Counted from the stretch's first letter, positions 19,601 through 28,970 are shown. The stretch: DNA of 64,000 bases from JAGPIS01 sp964635545 (GCA_964635545.1 CAZWOA010000002.1:20205-84204), one strand, 5' to 3'. Program-made: numbers and translations. Notes: generated from the sequence alone by a model not told the origin.

Positions 19601-19663
19601 ATTGATTGGATAGCTTATCCGAATCCGCGTACATTTTTATTCGGTATTGATCTAAAATTCTAA
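16628..19663 (+). CDS. SusC-like TonB-dependent outer-membrane transporter (PUL1)
   Basis: A 1011-residue protein with a signal peptide (ends GYAQ), a carboxypeptidase-regulatory-like domain (about 22-100: VSVKGNVKS ... GTTTGTITDFNGDYSL), the TonB box region (ELVVIGYG), a plug domain (LQGKVNGVQV ... IRGVTTVNGSDPLYVVDG ... ATAIYGTRGSNGVILITT) and a 22-strand barrel ending in Phe (FLFGIDLKF). With SusD it imports oligosaccharides released at the cell surface using energy from TonB. It is 31 bp after the SGBP gene and 5 bp before SusD, in one operon. Confidence 0.95.
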   Translation: MRTHILMAIMLMFSLVGYAQNVSVKGNVKSSADNEALIGVTIQVKGTTTGTITDFNGDYSLGNLSPESILIFSSIGFENQEIVVGNQQTINVVLIDSFKMLDELVVIGYGAVKRSDLTSSISTIKGDEITKVTTGNAMQALQGKVNGVQVTSGGGPGTTPKVLIRGVTTVNGSDPLYVVDGMPVGTNINFLNSNDIESMEVLKDASATAIYGTRGSNGVILITTKKGTAGKTTVNFASSVGFQTIVNPDMAKASEYEQVFKTRYTNDGRTPVWNSKNNITNAEGTDWWNEVINKTALIQNYSLGISGGSDKLVYNLSVGYFKNNSQYDVGYWDKINIRLNTEYTFNEYVKMGFDVAPHIEAWDDTPNLFSSAMSMDPTTPIFKPEENWVDNKYNNYSRSHNNQVWNPAASLARQNSNSREYGVIVNPYLQITPIQGLTLRTQFGANAHIRRSDSFTPQFEIDQLERSVYSSVSRNMTEWLDWNWTNTVNYMHTFKEKHNLNLMGGFTAERFSQFWVTGSREDTPNNSSNLQEVSAGTLNQRASGNTAYSTLLSYIGRVMYNYDGRYYLTASLRTDGSSKFPEGNKYAVFPSVSGAWRVTGEEFMKNQIIFDNLKVRAGWGRVGNQNISNSAYLTLLSTSDAVFGTDQNRVTGTTISSVGNNKLKWETVEDYNFGLDMSFLDSRLDVVFDIYQKKSHDMLYRKQNIFAVGYPDWNSQVTMNIGSMKATGWELSFDWNDRVSKDFSYNVGVNLSGVKNKAIKLSGDGPITTGGFNSDQIIRNEDGAEIGRFYGYIADGIFQNQFEINSHTDEHGKMIQPNAQPGDIRFKDINNDGVLDDKDKTFIGNAYPDLMVGLNLGFTYKNFDFNSNFYGTFGNDIFNTTKGLYSGANGSNVYAGTLNKVWRGEGTSNDIPRLSVNDNNLNYTRVSSFYVEDGSYFRCRLLQVGYTLPKSLVYGSNLRISFSVQNLFTITGYSGMDPERPQLGSSVIETGIDWIAYPNPRTFLFGIDLKF

Positions 19664-19668
19664 TTACG

Positions 19669-21297
19669 ATGAAACAGTTAATAATAATATTGGCACTAAT
19701 CTCATCCATCTCTTTTTCGGCATGCACCGATTTTCTTGACGAAGATGTGAGGGGACAAGAGAACCTGGATACATATTTTCAAAGTGAGGATGATGCTGTA
19801 TCGTTCATCACAGGCTGCTATAATGCCATAACATACCATGGATGGTGGCAAGTTGAAAACTTCTGGATTCTTACAGATATGTGTAGTGATGACCTATGGA
19901 TGGGTAACACAACACAGGACCAAAGCGGATATATCTCATTGGCACACTATCAGGGTGTGGGACAAAGCAATGGCACAATATCCAACTTCTGGCAGTATAG
20001 ATACAAAGGTATCCTTAGAACAAATATTGCTATTGAACGCATTCCCAGTGCTAGCATTATAGATGAAAGCAAAAAAGAAAGGCTTATTGCTGAAGCAAAA
20101 TTCCTAAGGGCTTATTTCTACTTCGAATTGGTGAAAAACTTTGGTGATGTACCTATTATCGACGGCTTTTTACTACCCGAAGAGGTTAGTGGAATCACGC
20201 GTGCGAGCACCGAGGATGTGTATGCTCTTATAGAGAAAGACCTTATGGATGCAGCAGCTATTCTTCCTCAACGAAGTGAGTATGTGGCCGCCGATATGGG
20301 ACGTGCTACACGCGGTGCTGCTCTCGGTATGCTTGGTAAAGCTTATCTGTATCAGGGTAAGTTTGATCTGGCTAAAGATATATTGAAGGATGTTATCGAC
20401 GAGGGTGAATATGAACTTATGAGCGACTTTGGCGATGTGTGGAGTATTGATAAAGAGAACAATAAAGAGTCGCTGTTTGAAGTGCAAAATATGTATGATG
20501 CAACCTACGAACTTGGTGGAAGCTTATCTATTGTGACAGGTAACCGCTCTGGTGGCGACATGGATGGATGGGCGTGGGGATTGCCAAGTGCAAACCTCGA
20601 AAATGCATTTATTCAAGCAGGTGATGCTGAGCGTCTTCGTTGGACAATCATTAAGCATGGTGCTACTGAAATAGCCGGTGAAGATGATTTTGATGATCTT
20701 ATTGAAGCTCAGGGAAATCAAAATGGTAATGGCACATATTGTGTTGATCCTGCTAAGCATAAATCAGCCCGTATAAATCGTAAATTTTGGATTCCTCTAA
20801 GTAAGCGTCCCGAGAATTTCAACCAACCTAAGGTTCCGTTGAATCACCGTGTGCTTCGTTATGCTGATGTGCTGTTGATGTATGCCGAGGCATGTAACGA
20901 AACCGGCGATGATGCTTCAGCCCGCACAGCTCTTAATGAGGTGCGCAACAGGGTTGGCCTTGCTACTGTAACTGTGGGTGGAAGCGATCTTCGTAATGCT
21001 ATCCGCGCCGAGCGCCGTCTCGAACTGGCCTGCGAAAACCACCGACTTTACGATCTCCGCAGATGGACTGATGATAATGGCAAAAAGAGTGTTGCCAACA
21101 TTATGGGACCTAACGGTACATTTGTGAAATGGAATACCACTGAAGCTACCGCCGATCCTTTAGAGTGGGAAAATCAGTATGAACCTAGCAATAAGGGTGC
21201 TACATTCCTTGAAGGAAGAGACTTACTATTCCCAATCCCGCTGTATGAAATCACCATGTCAAATGGTTCTATAGTTCAGAATCCGGGGTGGAATTGA
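19669..21297 (+). CDS. SusD-like glycan-binding lipoprotein (PUL1)
   Basis: A 542-residue RagB/SusD-family lipoprotein. The lipid Cys is in SFSACTDFLDED, with an acidic surface-export signal. TPR-type helices follow (LIAEAKFLRAYFYFELVKNFGDVPII, around residues 141-165) and the family C-terminal pattern NHRVLRYADVLLMYAEACNE ... AIRAERRLELACENHRLYDLRRW. It forms the lid of the SusC barrel and binds the incoming glycan. Confidence 0.95.
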   Translation: MKQLIIILALISSISFSACTDFLDEDVRGQENLDTYFQSEDDAVSFITGCYNAITYHGWWQVENFWILTDMCSDDLWMGNTTQDQSGYISLAHYQGVGQSNGTISNFWQYRYKGILRTNIAIERIPSASIIDESKKERLIAEAKFLRAYFYFELVKNFGDVPIIDGFLLPEEVSGITRASTEDVYALIEKDLMDAAAILPQRSEYVAADMGRATRGAALGMLGKAYLYQGKFDLAKDILKDVIDEGEYELMSDFGDVWSIDKENNKESLFEVQNMYDATYELGGSLSIVTGNRSGGDMDGWAWGLPSANLENAFIQAGDAERLRWTIIKHGATEIAGEDDFDDLIEAQGNQNGNGTYCVDPAKHKSARINRKFWIPLSKRPENFNQPKVPLNHRVLRYADVLLMYAEACNETGDDASARTALNEVRNRVGLATVTVGGSDLRNAIRAERRLELACENHRLYDLRRWTDDNGKKSVANIMGPNGTFVKWNTTEATADPLEWENQYEPSNKGATFLEGRDLLFPIPLYEITMSNGSIVQNPGWN

Positions 21298-21322
21298 TTA
21301 TAACTAATTAATAGTTATTAAT

Positions 21323-21356
21323 CTGCCGTGGATGTTCTATGAGTTATTCACGGCAG
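21323..21356 (+). terminator. Hairpin between susD and the GH30 gene (possible attenuator)
   Basis: CTGCCGTG at 21323-21330 pairs exactly with CACGGCAG at 21349-21356, followed by GTTTTC. As the downstream glycoside hydrolases follow on the same strand, this may act as a partial terminator that lowers their expression relative to SusC/SusD. Confidence 0.6.
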
Positions 21357-21376
21357 GTTTTCAAATTTATGTTAAT

Positions 21377-22963
21377 ATGAAAATTAAATATTGGTCATGG
21401 TTTCTATTGATATTGCTCTCTTTTTCTTGTAGTGATAATTCCGATTCGGAGTCTATACCTTCAGGAGCAGATATTAAAAAGTCGGTTACCATAGATCTTA
21501 ACAAGGCTTATCAAACCATCGATGGATTTGCTGCATCCGACTGCTGGACAGGTAATTATATCGGATCTAAATGGACTTTGAGTGAGCGAGAAGATATTGC
21601 AAGATTGCTGTTTTCAAGAAAAATAACCAATGGTTATCCCGAAGGTATCGGTCTGTCGATGTGGAGATTTAACCTTGGTGGCGGTAGTGCCGAACAAGGT
21701 TCGGATAGCGGCATCGACGATAAATCGCGCCGTGCCGAGTCGTTTCTCAATGCCGATGGAACATACGACTGGACAAAGCAGGCCGGGCAACAGTATTTCC
21801 TTCAGAAAGCAAAGGAGTATGGTTGTGAGTCGTTTGTGATGTTTAGCAATTCGCCACCGGTAAATTATACCTATAATGGTAAAGCTAACTCATCAAGTGG
21901 TGCTTATTCTAACCTTAAAAGCACGCATTATGCCGATTTTGCTGATTATATGACCACCGTTGCACAGCATTTTAAGGATGAAAAAGGTATTGATTTCTCG
22001 CTTATTAGTCCTGTGAATGAACCGCAGTACAATTGGGAGAGCGGACAAGAGGGTAGCGGATGGCAAAATAGTGAGATTAAGAAACTTGTGGTGGAGTTGG
22101 ATAGGTCGCTGACTGAAAAAAATCTCGAAACCAATATATTGGTTACTGAAGCTGCAAGCTGGGAGTATCTCTATAAAGTTCAGGGTGATGCAAAGCGCAG
22201 TAACCAGATAGAGGACTTTTTTTCAGCTTCATCATCCAATTATATTGGTGATTTAAAACACGTTGGCAACCTTATTGGTGGTCATAGCTACTGGGTTGAT
22301 GGCAACTGGAATGCACTGCTTGATGCAAGAACCCAGCTTAATGCCGCTGCAAAAGCTAAAGGGCTGAAAGTGTATCAGACCGAGTGGAGCATGCTTGGCG
22401 ATCAACATTCGGATTCCGATTATCCCGGGAACGAAACTGCAACTCCCATGCAGATAGCTCTCTATATGTCGAAGGTTATTTATCACGACCTGGTTACTGC
22501 CAATGTTAGCTCTTGGTCATTCTGGACCAGCATGGATGTTGCACGTTGGAATCATAAAAACCGTTTTCTGCTGATAAATCTAATTCCTCAGGATGGGCCT
22601 TATGGCGATATCGAGGGAAGTGGAACTCACGAAGATACCAAAAGCCTGTGGGTGCTGGGTAATTATAGCCTGTTTGTTAAGCCTGGCTATCAGCGTGTTG
22701 ATCTTAATATAGAGAATAGCTCTAAGTCGTTTTTCGGCTCGGCATATAAGTCGGCTGATGGAAAAACTCTTGTTGCGGTATTTACCAATACTACAAGCAA
22801 AAGCATTGGTGTTGATTTGAGCTTAAGCAAAGGGAGTAAAATACAAGGTTACTCGCAATATACTACATCAGCAACTAAAAATCTGGAAATGAAACAATCA
22901 TCATCAGCAGGTGTAGTTGTAGATCCCGGGTCGGTATCAACCATAGTCTATGAATTAAATTGA
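21377..22963 (+). CDS. GH30 endo-beta-1,6-galactanase-like surface lipoprotein
   Basis: The ATG at 21377 was chosen because it opens a lipoprotein signal (MKIKYWSWFLLILLSFSC, Cys18), while the longer frame from 21332 crosses the hairpin. The Cys is followed by SDNSDSE, an acidic surface-export signal. The 528 residues contain the GH30 core: IDGFAASDCW near the N-terminus, acid/base Glu215 in SPVNEPQ and nucleophile Glu336 in YQTEWSM, then a small C-terminal beta domain. The GFAASDCW start and NEPQYNWE motif suit bacterial subfamily 5 enzymes, which cut beta-1,6-galactan side chains of type II arabinogalactan. As a surface endo-enzyme it would make the fragments imported by SusCD. The subfamily call is from memory of motifs. 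Confidence 0.83.
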   Translation: MKIKYWSWFLLILLSFSCSDNSDSESIPSGADIKKSVTIDLNKAYQTIDGFAASDCWTGNYIGSKWTLSEREDIARLLFSRKITNGYPEGIGLSMWRFNLGGGSAEQGSDSGIDDKSRRAESFLNADGTYDWTKQAGQQYFLQKAKEYGCESFVMFSNSPPVNYTYNGKANSSSGAYSNLKSTHYADFADYMTTVAQHFKDEKGIDFSLISPVNEPQYNWESGQEGSGWQNSEIKKLVVELDRSLTEKNLETNILVTEAASWEYLYKVQGDAKRSNQIEDFFSASSSNYIGDLKHVGNLIGGHSYWVDGNWNALLDARTQLNAAAKAKGLKVYQTEWSMLGDQHSDSDYPGNETATPMQIALYMSKVIYHDLVTANVSSWSFWTSMDVARWNHKNRFLLINLIPQDGPYGDIEGSGTHEDTKSLWVLGNYSLFVKPGYQRVDLNIENSSKSFFGSAYKSADGKTLVAVFTNTTSKSIGVDLSLSKGSKIQGYSQYTTSATKNLEMKQSSSAGVVVDPGSVSTIVYELN

Positions 22964-23000
22964 TTGTACTTATGTTTTATTAATTATTTAAATATTTCTT

Positions 23001-25490
23001 ATGAGAGTAGTTAAATTATTTCTCGTCATAGCTGGGTTTTTTATACTGTCATCGGCCAATAGCCAGGTGACGTTTGGGAAGGCCGAGAAAATTAATAGTA
23101 AGTGGAAGTTTTTCCTCGGTGAGGTAGAAGGAGGACAAAAAGCCGACTTTAACGACTCGCGATGGAAGGTTGTAGATCTGCCTTACGACTGGAGTGTGAA
23201 GCAGCAACTAAGTCCTACATTGGCAAGCTGTACCGGATTCTTACCAGGTGGTATTGGCTGGTATCGTAAATCGTTGGATGTTCCTGCATCAAAAAAAGGT
23301 GAAAAAATATACCTCTATTTCGAAGGTGTGTATAATAGGAGTGAGGTGTTTATCAACGGTAACTCTCTTGGAGGAAGGCTTAATGGTTATGTGTCAACTG
23401 TTTATGATGCTACTCCTTTTGTGAAATATGGCGAAGAGAATGTGATTGCCGTTCGGGTAGATCATAGTAACGATGCCGATTCAAGGTGGTACACCGGTTC
23501 GGGTATCTATCGCGATGTGTGGATGGTAACAGCCAACCCCGTTCATATAGCCCAGTGGGGCGTTTATGCCTATCCCGAGAAACAGAAGGATGGCTATAAC
23601 CTGAATGTTGAGGTGGCAATAGATAATGGTAGCAAGAGTAATGCTTCGCTAACTGTAATTAACGAACTTTATGCTCCCAATGGTAAATTGGTTGCTAAAG
23701 ATTCGCGTAAACTATCAGCCCAAAGCGGTGGCGACAATAAAATTACAACATCGCTGAAGGTTAAAAATCCATTGCTGTGGTCGTTGAAGAGTCCTAATCT
23801 TTACAGCCTTACCACAATAGTAAAAAAAGATGGTAAAGAGATTGACCGCAGCACTACAACCACTGGTTTCCGTAATTTCACTTTCGACCCTAATAAAGGA
23901 TTTGCGCTTAATGGCGAGTGGATGAAGGTTAAAGGGGTGTGCCTACACCACGATGCCGGTGTGCTTGGTGCTGCCGTGCCTGCCGATGTGTGGCGCCGTC
24001 GCCTTGAGACTCTTAAAGAGATTGGCGTAAATGCAATACGCACAAGTCATAACCCGCAAGCTACCGACCTCTATAATCTGTGCGATGAGCTTGGATTATT
24101 GGTGCTTAACGAGATGTATGACGAATGGGTATTCCCGAAACGTAAATGGCTGGAAGGCTGGAACGTAGGAACACCAGGTTTTGAAGGCTCCTACGATATA
24201 TTTAAGGAGCATGGCGAAACTGATTTGGCCGATTTCGTACGTCGCGACCGCAATCATGTGTCAGTTTTTGCGTGGAGTATCGGCAATGAGGTCGATTATC
24301 CCAACGATCCCTATTCGCACCCCGTTCTTGGTGGCGAGAAGGCAGGATTCACCCAGGCTTCCTATGGCGGTTACAAGCCCGAAGCTCCCGATGCAAAGCA
24401 GCTTGGCGAGATTGCAAAACGACTGGTGAAAACCGTGAAAATGTACGATAAGTCGCGCCCCGTTACAGCCGGACTAGCAGGTGTGGCTATGTCGAATGAG
24501 ACTGAATACCCCGGAGCATTGGATATTGCAGGTTATAACTATACCGAAGATAAATATGATGCCGACCATAAGACCTATCCCAACAGGGTGATTTTTGGCA
24601 GTGAGAACCGTCATGAACTATCGGCTTGGAAAGCTACCCGCGATAAGGAGTTTATCTTTGGCCAGTTTCTATGGACGGGTATCGATTATCTTGGTGAGTC
24701 GGGTCGTTGGCCTTCGCGTGGCTTCTACTCCGGATTGATGGATTTTGGTGGTTTCATAAAGCCTCGCGGCTATTTCCGCCAGTCGCTATGGTCGGATAAA
24801 CCTATGGCTTACCTGGGCACCTATCCTACGCCCGGCAAAAACAGCAGAAGCCAGATGGCCGATGTGTGGTCGCAGCTCGATGCCAGCAATGAATCGAATT
24901 ATGTGGAGAAGGTTCCTTCTATTGATGCCTGGTCGAAATGGAACTACCAGGATGGGCAATCAATACGTGTGGTTTGTTATACCAATGCAGCAAAAGCCAA
25001 ACTGATGCTAAACGGAAAACAGGTTGGCGAGGTAAAAAATTATGATGATAATACAGGTGTTATCTATTGGGATATCCCTTATCAAGCCGGAAAACTTGAA
25101 GTTGTGGGTATGGATGCCGCCAATAATTCAGTGTCGAATTATAGCATTCTGACTTCCGGTCGTCCTCACTCTCTGCAAATCATCAGAAAAGATGATGTAG
25201 TGGGTAAAAACGGACTTGCGCAAATTGTGGTGCAGGTGGTAGATGAAAATGGCGTGCCCGTTATGCTTTCTGATGATGAGGTTACTTGCCACATCGCCGG
25301 TCCTGCTATATTAAGCGGCCTTGAAGCAAGCAATAATTCAGATATGACCGATTATACCGATAATGTGCACCGTGTGTTCCATGGTCGCATTTTGGCCTAT
25401 ATTCAATCAACCGGTGATGCCGGAGTGGTAAATGTTAAGTTTACTTCGCCATGGTTGAAATCAGCAGAAGTATCTTTTGAGGTTAAGTAA
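23001..25490 (+). CDS. GH2 beta-galactosidase-like enzyme
   Basis: An 829-residue protein with an N-terminal signal peptide (ends SSANSQ), so periplasmic. Order: sugar-binding jelly roll (about 25-180; SRWYTGSGIYRDVW), Ig-like domain (about 185-290), TIM barrel with NAIRTSHNPQ, acid/base Glu430 in IGNEVDYP and nucleophile Glu535 in FGSENRHE, then DUF4982-like (SIRVVCYTNAAKAKLMLNGKQVG) and a further Ig-like domain. The family includes beta-galactosidases, glucuronidases and mannosidases; with GH30, GH97 and GH27 around it, exo-beta-galactosidase is the best reading. It follows GH30 by 37 bp. Confidence 0.85.
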   Translation: MRVVKLFLVIAGFFILSSANSQVTFGKAEKINSKWKFFLGEVEGGQKADFNDSRWKVVDLPYDWSVKQQLSPTLASCTGFLPGGIGWYRKSLDVPASKKGEKIYLYFEGVYNRSEVFINGNSLGGRLNGYVSTVYDATPFVKYGEENVIAVRVDHSNDADSRWYTGSGIYRDVWMVTANPVHIAQWGVYAYPEKQKDGYNLNVEVAIDNGSKSNASLTVINELYAPNGKLVAKDSRKLSAQSGGDNKITTSLKVKNPLLWSLKSPNLYSLTTIVKKDGKEIDRSTTTTGFRNFTFDPNKGFALNGEWMKVKGVCLHHDAGVLGAAVPADVWRRRLETLKEIGVNAIRTSHNPQATDLYNLCDELGLLVLNEMYDEWVFPKRKWLEGWNVGTPGFEGSYDIFKEHGETDLADFVRRDRNHVSVFAWSIGNEVDYPNDPYSHPVLGGEKAGFTQASYGGYKPEAPDAKQLGEIAKRLVKTVKMYDKSRPVTAGLAGVAMSNETEYPGALDIAGYNYTEDKYDADHKTYPNRVIFGSENRHELSAWKATRDKEFIFGQFLWTGIDYLGESGRWPSRGFYSGLMDFGGFIKPRGYFRQSLWSDKPMAYLGTYPTPGKNSRSQMADVWSQLDASNESNYVEKVPSIDAWSKWNYQDGQSIRVVCYTNAAKAKLMLNGKQVGEVKNYDDNTGVIYWDIPYQAGKLEVVGMDAANNSVSNYSILTSGRPHSLQIIRKDDVVGKNGLAQIVVQVVDENGVPVMLSDDEVTCHIAGPAILSGLEASNNSDMTDYTDNVHRVFHGRILAYIQSTGDAGVVNVKFTSPWLKSAEVSFEVK

Positions 25491-25505
25491 TCTAAAGTTT
25501 TTATT

Positions 25506-27452
25506 ATGAAGAATTTTTTGTTGTTGATAGGGCTTATTTTATGTCTATCGTTGCCGGTTATGGGCAATAATGTGGAGATAAAGAGTCCTGAGGGTAGTCT
25601 TAAAGTAACGGTTTCGCTGAATGATGCAGGTGAATTATACTATAATGTGTCGTATAATGGAAATGAGATGATACAGGACTCTCCGTTGGGAATCATCACC
25701 AATATCAGTAGTTTCGCTAAGGGACTCTCTTTCGTAGGTAAGTCGGAGGCGGTTGTCGATAAGCACTATTCCAACAGCAAAATTAAGCATAGTAATGTTA
25801 GATATCAGGCCAATGAGGTGGTGTGTACCTATCAGAATGGTGGAGGCGAGAAGTTCAGTGTGGTTTTTCGTGTCAGCAATAATGATGTGGCATTCAAATA
25901 TAATCTTCTTCCCAAAGGAGATATTTCCAGTTGTGTGATTGAGAAGGAGCTGACGGGGTTTAAGTTGCCGAAATACAGTACAACCTTTCTTACTCCGCAA
26001 GCTTCTCCAATGATAGGATGGATGGCTACCAAGCCCAGTTATGAAGAGGAGTATGTGGCCGATGATCCCATCGGCACACCATCTAAATATGGGGTGGGCT
26101 ATACTTTCCCGGCACTTTTTCGGGTGGGCGACAAAGGGTGGGTTCTTGCATCAGAAACAGGAGTGAGCAGCCTCTATTGTGCCTCCAAACTGAGCGAAGG
26201 CAGCAGCGATGGATTATACACAGTGGCATTTCCCGAGCCGGGCGAGAATAACGGAATCGGAAGTGTCACGCCTGCCATTGCCCTTCCTGGCGAAACTCCG
26301 TGGAGGACAGTTACCGTTAGCGATAACCTGAAACAAATTGTTGAGACCACTATCCCGTTTGATGCTGTGGAACCATTGTATGCCCCTTCGCAGGACTACA
26401 AATATGGGCGTGGAACGTGGAGCTGGATTATGTGGCAGGACAACAGCATGAATTGGGACGACCAGATTACTTACATCAACCTGGCCGCCGAGCTTGGTTA
26501 TGAATATATTCTTGTTGATGCTCTTTGGGATACTCAGGTGGGCTATGATAGGATGCCTCAGTTGTTTAAGTATGCCCGGTCGAAGGGTGTCGATGTGTTT
26601 CTGTGGTATAACTCCAACGGGCATTGGAATAATGCACCCCAGGGAGCGAAGCATAAGATGGATACTTCGGTGGCGCGCACCAAAGAGATGAAATGGATGA
26701 GAGACAATGGTGTGAAAGGCATTAAAGTTGACTTCTTTGGTGGCGATAAGCAGGAGACAATGAAGCTTTATGAAGATATTCTCGTGGATGCCAATGAGTA
26801 TGGACTGATGGTTATATTTCATGGTTGCACCCTGCCGCGAGGATGGGAAATTATGTATCCCAACTTTGTAGCTAGTGAGGCTGTGCTGGCTTCAGAGAAT
26901 TTAATCTTCGGTCAGCATTTTAATGATAATGAGGCCTATAATGCCTGTCTGCATCCCTTTCTCCGTAATTCGGTGGGCAGTATGGATTTTGGCCCCGTAC
27001 TGCTCAATAAACGTCATAACAGAAACAACGATGGTGGCACGATTCGTAAAACTTCCGATGTTTTTCAATTGGCAACGGCTGTGCTCTATCAGTCGCCGGT
27101 TCAGATGTTTGCCATCGCACCCAACAATCTGAATGAGTATCCTGCATTCGTAATCGATTTTATGAAGGATATACCCACAACGTGGGATGAGACGGTATTT
27201 ATTGATGGATACCCCGGCAAATATGTCGTTTTGGCTCGCCGACATGCCGGCAAATGGTACGTCGTGGCAGTAAATGCCGAGGCCGACACAAAGAAAATAT
27301 CCGTTAAGCTACCATTGTTTGATGGTAATAGTGTGAATCTATATTCGGATGGTAAGGATAAAAATGCCAAGCTCGAAAGGGTGAAAATTGGTAAAAACCG
27401 TACTGTAAGTCTTTCCATTCCATCCGGAGGAGGAGCTGTAATTACTAATTGA
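25506..27452 (+). CDS. GH97 glycoside hydrolase, probable retaining alpha-galactosidase
   Basis: A 648-residue protein with a signal peptide (ends LPVMGN). GH97 domains: beta-sandwich N-domain (about 22-270), catalytic TIM barrel (about 280-550; GRGTWSWIMWQD) and C-terminal beta domain. The barrel carries IKVDFFGGDKQ with Asp409 at the position of the catalytic nucleophile of retaining GH97 enzymes; inverting alpha-glucosidases of the SusB type use glutamates elsewhere. This predicts a retaining enzyme such as the known alpha-galactosidase or beta-L-arabinopyranosidase members. It follows GH2 by 15 bp and is periplasmic. Confidence 0.85.
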   Translation: MKNFLLLIGLILCLSLPVMGNNVEIKSPEGSLKVTVSLNDAGELYYNVSYNGNEMIQDSPLGIITNISSFAKGLSFVGKSEAVVDKHYSNSKIKHSNVRYQANEVVCTYQNGGGEKFSVVFRVSNNDVAFKYNLLPKGDISSCVIEKELTGFKLPKYSTTFLTPQASPMIGWMATKPSYEEEYVADDPIGTPSKYGVGYTFPALFRVGDKGWVLASETGVSSLYCASKLSEGSSDGLYTVAFPEPGENNGIGSVTPAIALPGETPWRTVTVSDNLKQIVETTIPFDAVEPLYAPSQDYKYGRGTWSWIMWQDNSMNWDDQITYINLAAELGYEYILVDALWDTQVGYDRMPQLFKYARSKGVDVFLWYNSNGHWNNAPQGAKHKMDTSVARTKEMKWMRDNGVKGIKVDFFGGDKQETMKLYEDILVDANEYGLMVIFHGCTLPRGWEIMYPNFVASEAVLASENLIFGQHFNDNEAYNACLHPFLRNSVGSMDFGPVLLNKRHNRNNDGGTIRKTSDVFQLATAVLYQSPVQMFAIAPNNLNEYPAFVIDFMKDIPTTWDETVFIDGYPGKYVVLARRHAGKWYVVAVNAEADTKKISVKLPLFDGNSVNLYSDGKDKNAKLERVKIGKNRTVSLSIPSGGGAVITN

Positions 27453-27498
27453 TATTGATTAATAGTAATTTACTATAGTTTTGCTTTTGATTAATTTG

Positions 27499-27506
27499 TA
27501 TTTTTG
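27499..27506 (+). promoter_or_regulatory. Possible internal -7 box before the GH27 gene
   Basis: TATTTTTG matches TAnnTTTG in the AT-rich 86-bp gap between the GH97 and GH27 genes. It lies 32 bp before the ATG. A chance match is possible in such AT-rich sequence. Confidence 0.3.
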
Positions 27507-27538
27507 GTTAGTTGATAATTAATAAACACAAATAAATA

Positions 27539-28906
27539 ATGAAACATCTATTTTTAGTTCTTTTTGCCTCTGCGATTTTGTTCTCGTGTTGCAATAAGAG
27601 CAAAAAGAAAGCTGCTCCTTTTGCAAAGGGAGAGTTTAAGGAGTGGGCACAGACACCTCCCATGGGCTGGAACAGCTGGGATTGCTATGGCCCTACCGTT
27701 GAGGAGCATGAGGTGAAAGCCAATGCCGACTATATGGCTGCAAACATGAAAGAGTTCGGCTGGGAATATATCGTGGTGGATATTCGCTGGTTTGTTGAAA
27801 ATGACAAGGCGGGTGGCTATAACCAGACCGACCCTGTTTATGTGCTCGATGAGTTTGGACGTTACCAGCCTGCCACCAATCGATTCCCCTCTGCTAAGGA
27901 TGGCAAGGGATTTAAGGAACTGGCCGATTATGTTCATTCTAAAGGACTTAAATTCGGTATTCACATTATGCGCGGCGTTCCCAAAGAGGCTGTTGAGAAA
28001 CATATGCCGGTGAAGGGTGCCAACGGTGTTACTGCCGATCAGATATATTCTACCGAGCTACAGTGCAAATGGCTGAGGGATAACTACACCATAGTTGCCG
28101 ATAAGCCGGGCGCACAGGAGTATTACAACTCTATTTTCGACTTGTATGCCGAGTGGGGCGTCGATTTTGTGAAGATTGATGACGTGTCGCGTCCATACCA
28201 CCAGGCTGAGATTGAGCTTATACGCAGTGCCATCGACCAGTGTGGCCGTCCTATCGTGCTTAGCCTTTCGCCTGGTAAAACTCCTATCGAGAATGCAGCC
28301 CACGTGGGCGAGCATGCCAATATGTGGCGTATGGTTGATGATGTGTGGGATTTGTGGCGCGATGTAACCCATCTTCTTGATGTAGCACAGGATTGGTATC
28401 CGTATATCAAACCGGGAACATGGCCCGATTGCGATATGATTCCCCTCGGACGCATATCTATCCGTGGCGAACGTGGCGAAGACCGCATGACCCGCCTTAC
28501 TCCCGATGAGCAGTACTCACTGATGACACTATTCACAATTTTTAAATCACCCCTTATGTTTGGTGGCGATATGCCTAGTAATGATGAGTTTACGCTATCA
28601 TTGCTTACCAATAAAGAGGTGCTGAAGATGCATCGTGAAAGCACAGGTGTTGAGCAGCTATTCCAAGCTGATGGTAAGGTGGCAATTACGTCGCACAATC
28701 CAACCACCAATGAGGTCTATCTTGCACTGTTCAATATTTCTGATGATCAGGATTTGAGTATATCTGTAAATCTTAAAGACCTGGGACTCAATGGCGATTG
28801 CAACGTTACCGAACTTTGGACAGGTAATGATCTTGGCGTAATATCCAACGATTTTGTGCAGACTCTTAAGCCACATTGCAGCGGTCTGTATAAGTTTGTG
28901 CAATAA
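27539..28906 (+). CDS. GH27 glycosidase lipoprotein (alpha-galactosidase or beta-L-arabinopyranosidase)
   Basis: A 455-residue lipoprotein (ILFSCCNKSKKK; basic residues after Cys17/18, so likely periplasmic). GH27 signature PPMGWNSWDCYG at 40-51, nucleophile Asp214 in VKIDD and acid/base around Asp267/268 in WRMVDDVW, then a C-terminal beta domain (about 365-455). Alpha-galactosidases carry DDCW at the end of the second strand, where the two Asp bind O4 and O6 of galactose; here the segment is D81-I82-R83-W84. Loss of the second Asp suggests the sugar may lack the C6 hydroxymethyl, as in L-arabinopyranose. That substrate is inference; alpha-galactosidase remains possible. Confidence 0.85.
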   Translation: MKHLFLVLFASAILFSCCNKSKKKAAPFAKGEFKEWAQTPPMGWNSWDCYGPTVEEHEVKANADYMAANMKEFGWEYIVVDIRWFVENDKAGGYNQTDPVYVLDEFGRYQPATNRFPSAKDGKGFKELADYVHSKGLKFGIHIMRGVPKEAVEKHMPVKGANGVTADQIYSTELQCKWLRDNYTIVADKPGAQEYYNSIFDLYAEWGVDFVKIDDVSRPYHQAEIELIRSAIDQCGRPIVLSLSPGKTPIENAAHVGEHANMWRMVDDVWDLWRDVTHLLDVAQDWYPYIKPGTWPDCDMIPLGRISIRGERGEDRMTRLTPDEQYSLMTLFTIFKSPLMFGGDMPSNDEFTLSLLTNKEVLKMHRESTGVEQLFQADGKVAITSHNPTTNEVYLALFNISDDQDLSISVNLKDLGLNGDCNVTELWTGNDLGVISNDFVQTLKPHCSGLYKFVQ

Positions 28907-28929
28907 TATAAGTTTTTAATTTGTTGTGG

Positions 28930-28970
28930 GTTGCCCATCATTCTACTGTTGTTTGATGGGCAACTTTTTT
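28930..28970 (+). terminator. Rho-independent terminator after GH27
   Basis: GTTGCCCATCA at 28930-28940 pairs with TGATGGGCAAC at 28954-28964, followed by TTTTTT. This would end or attenuate the transcript before the GH51 fusion gene. Confidence 0.8.
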
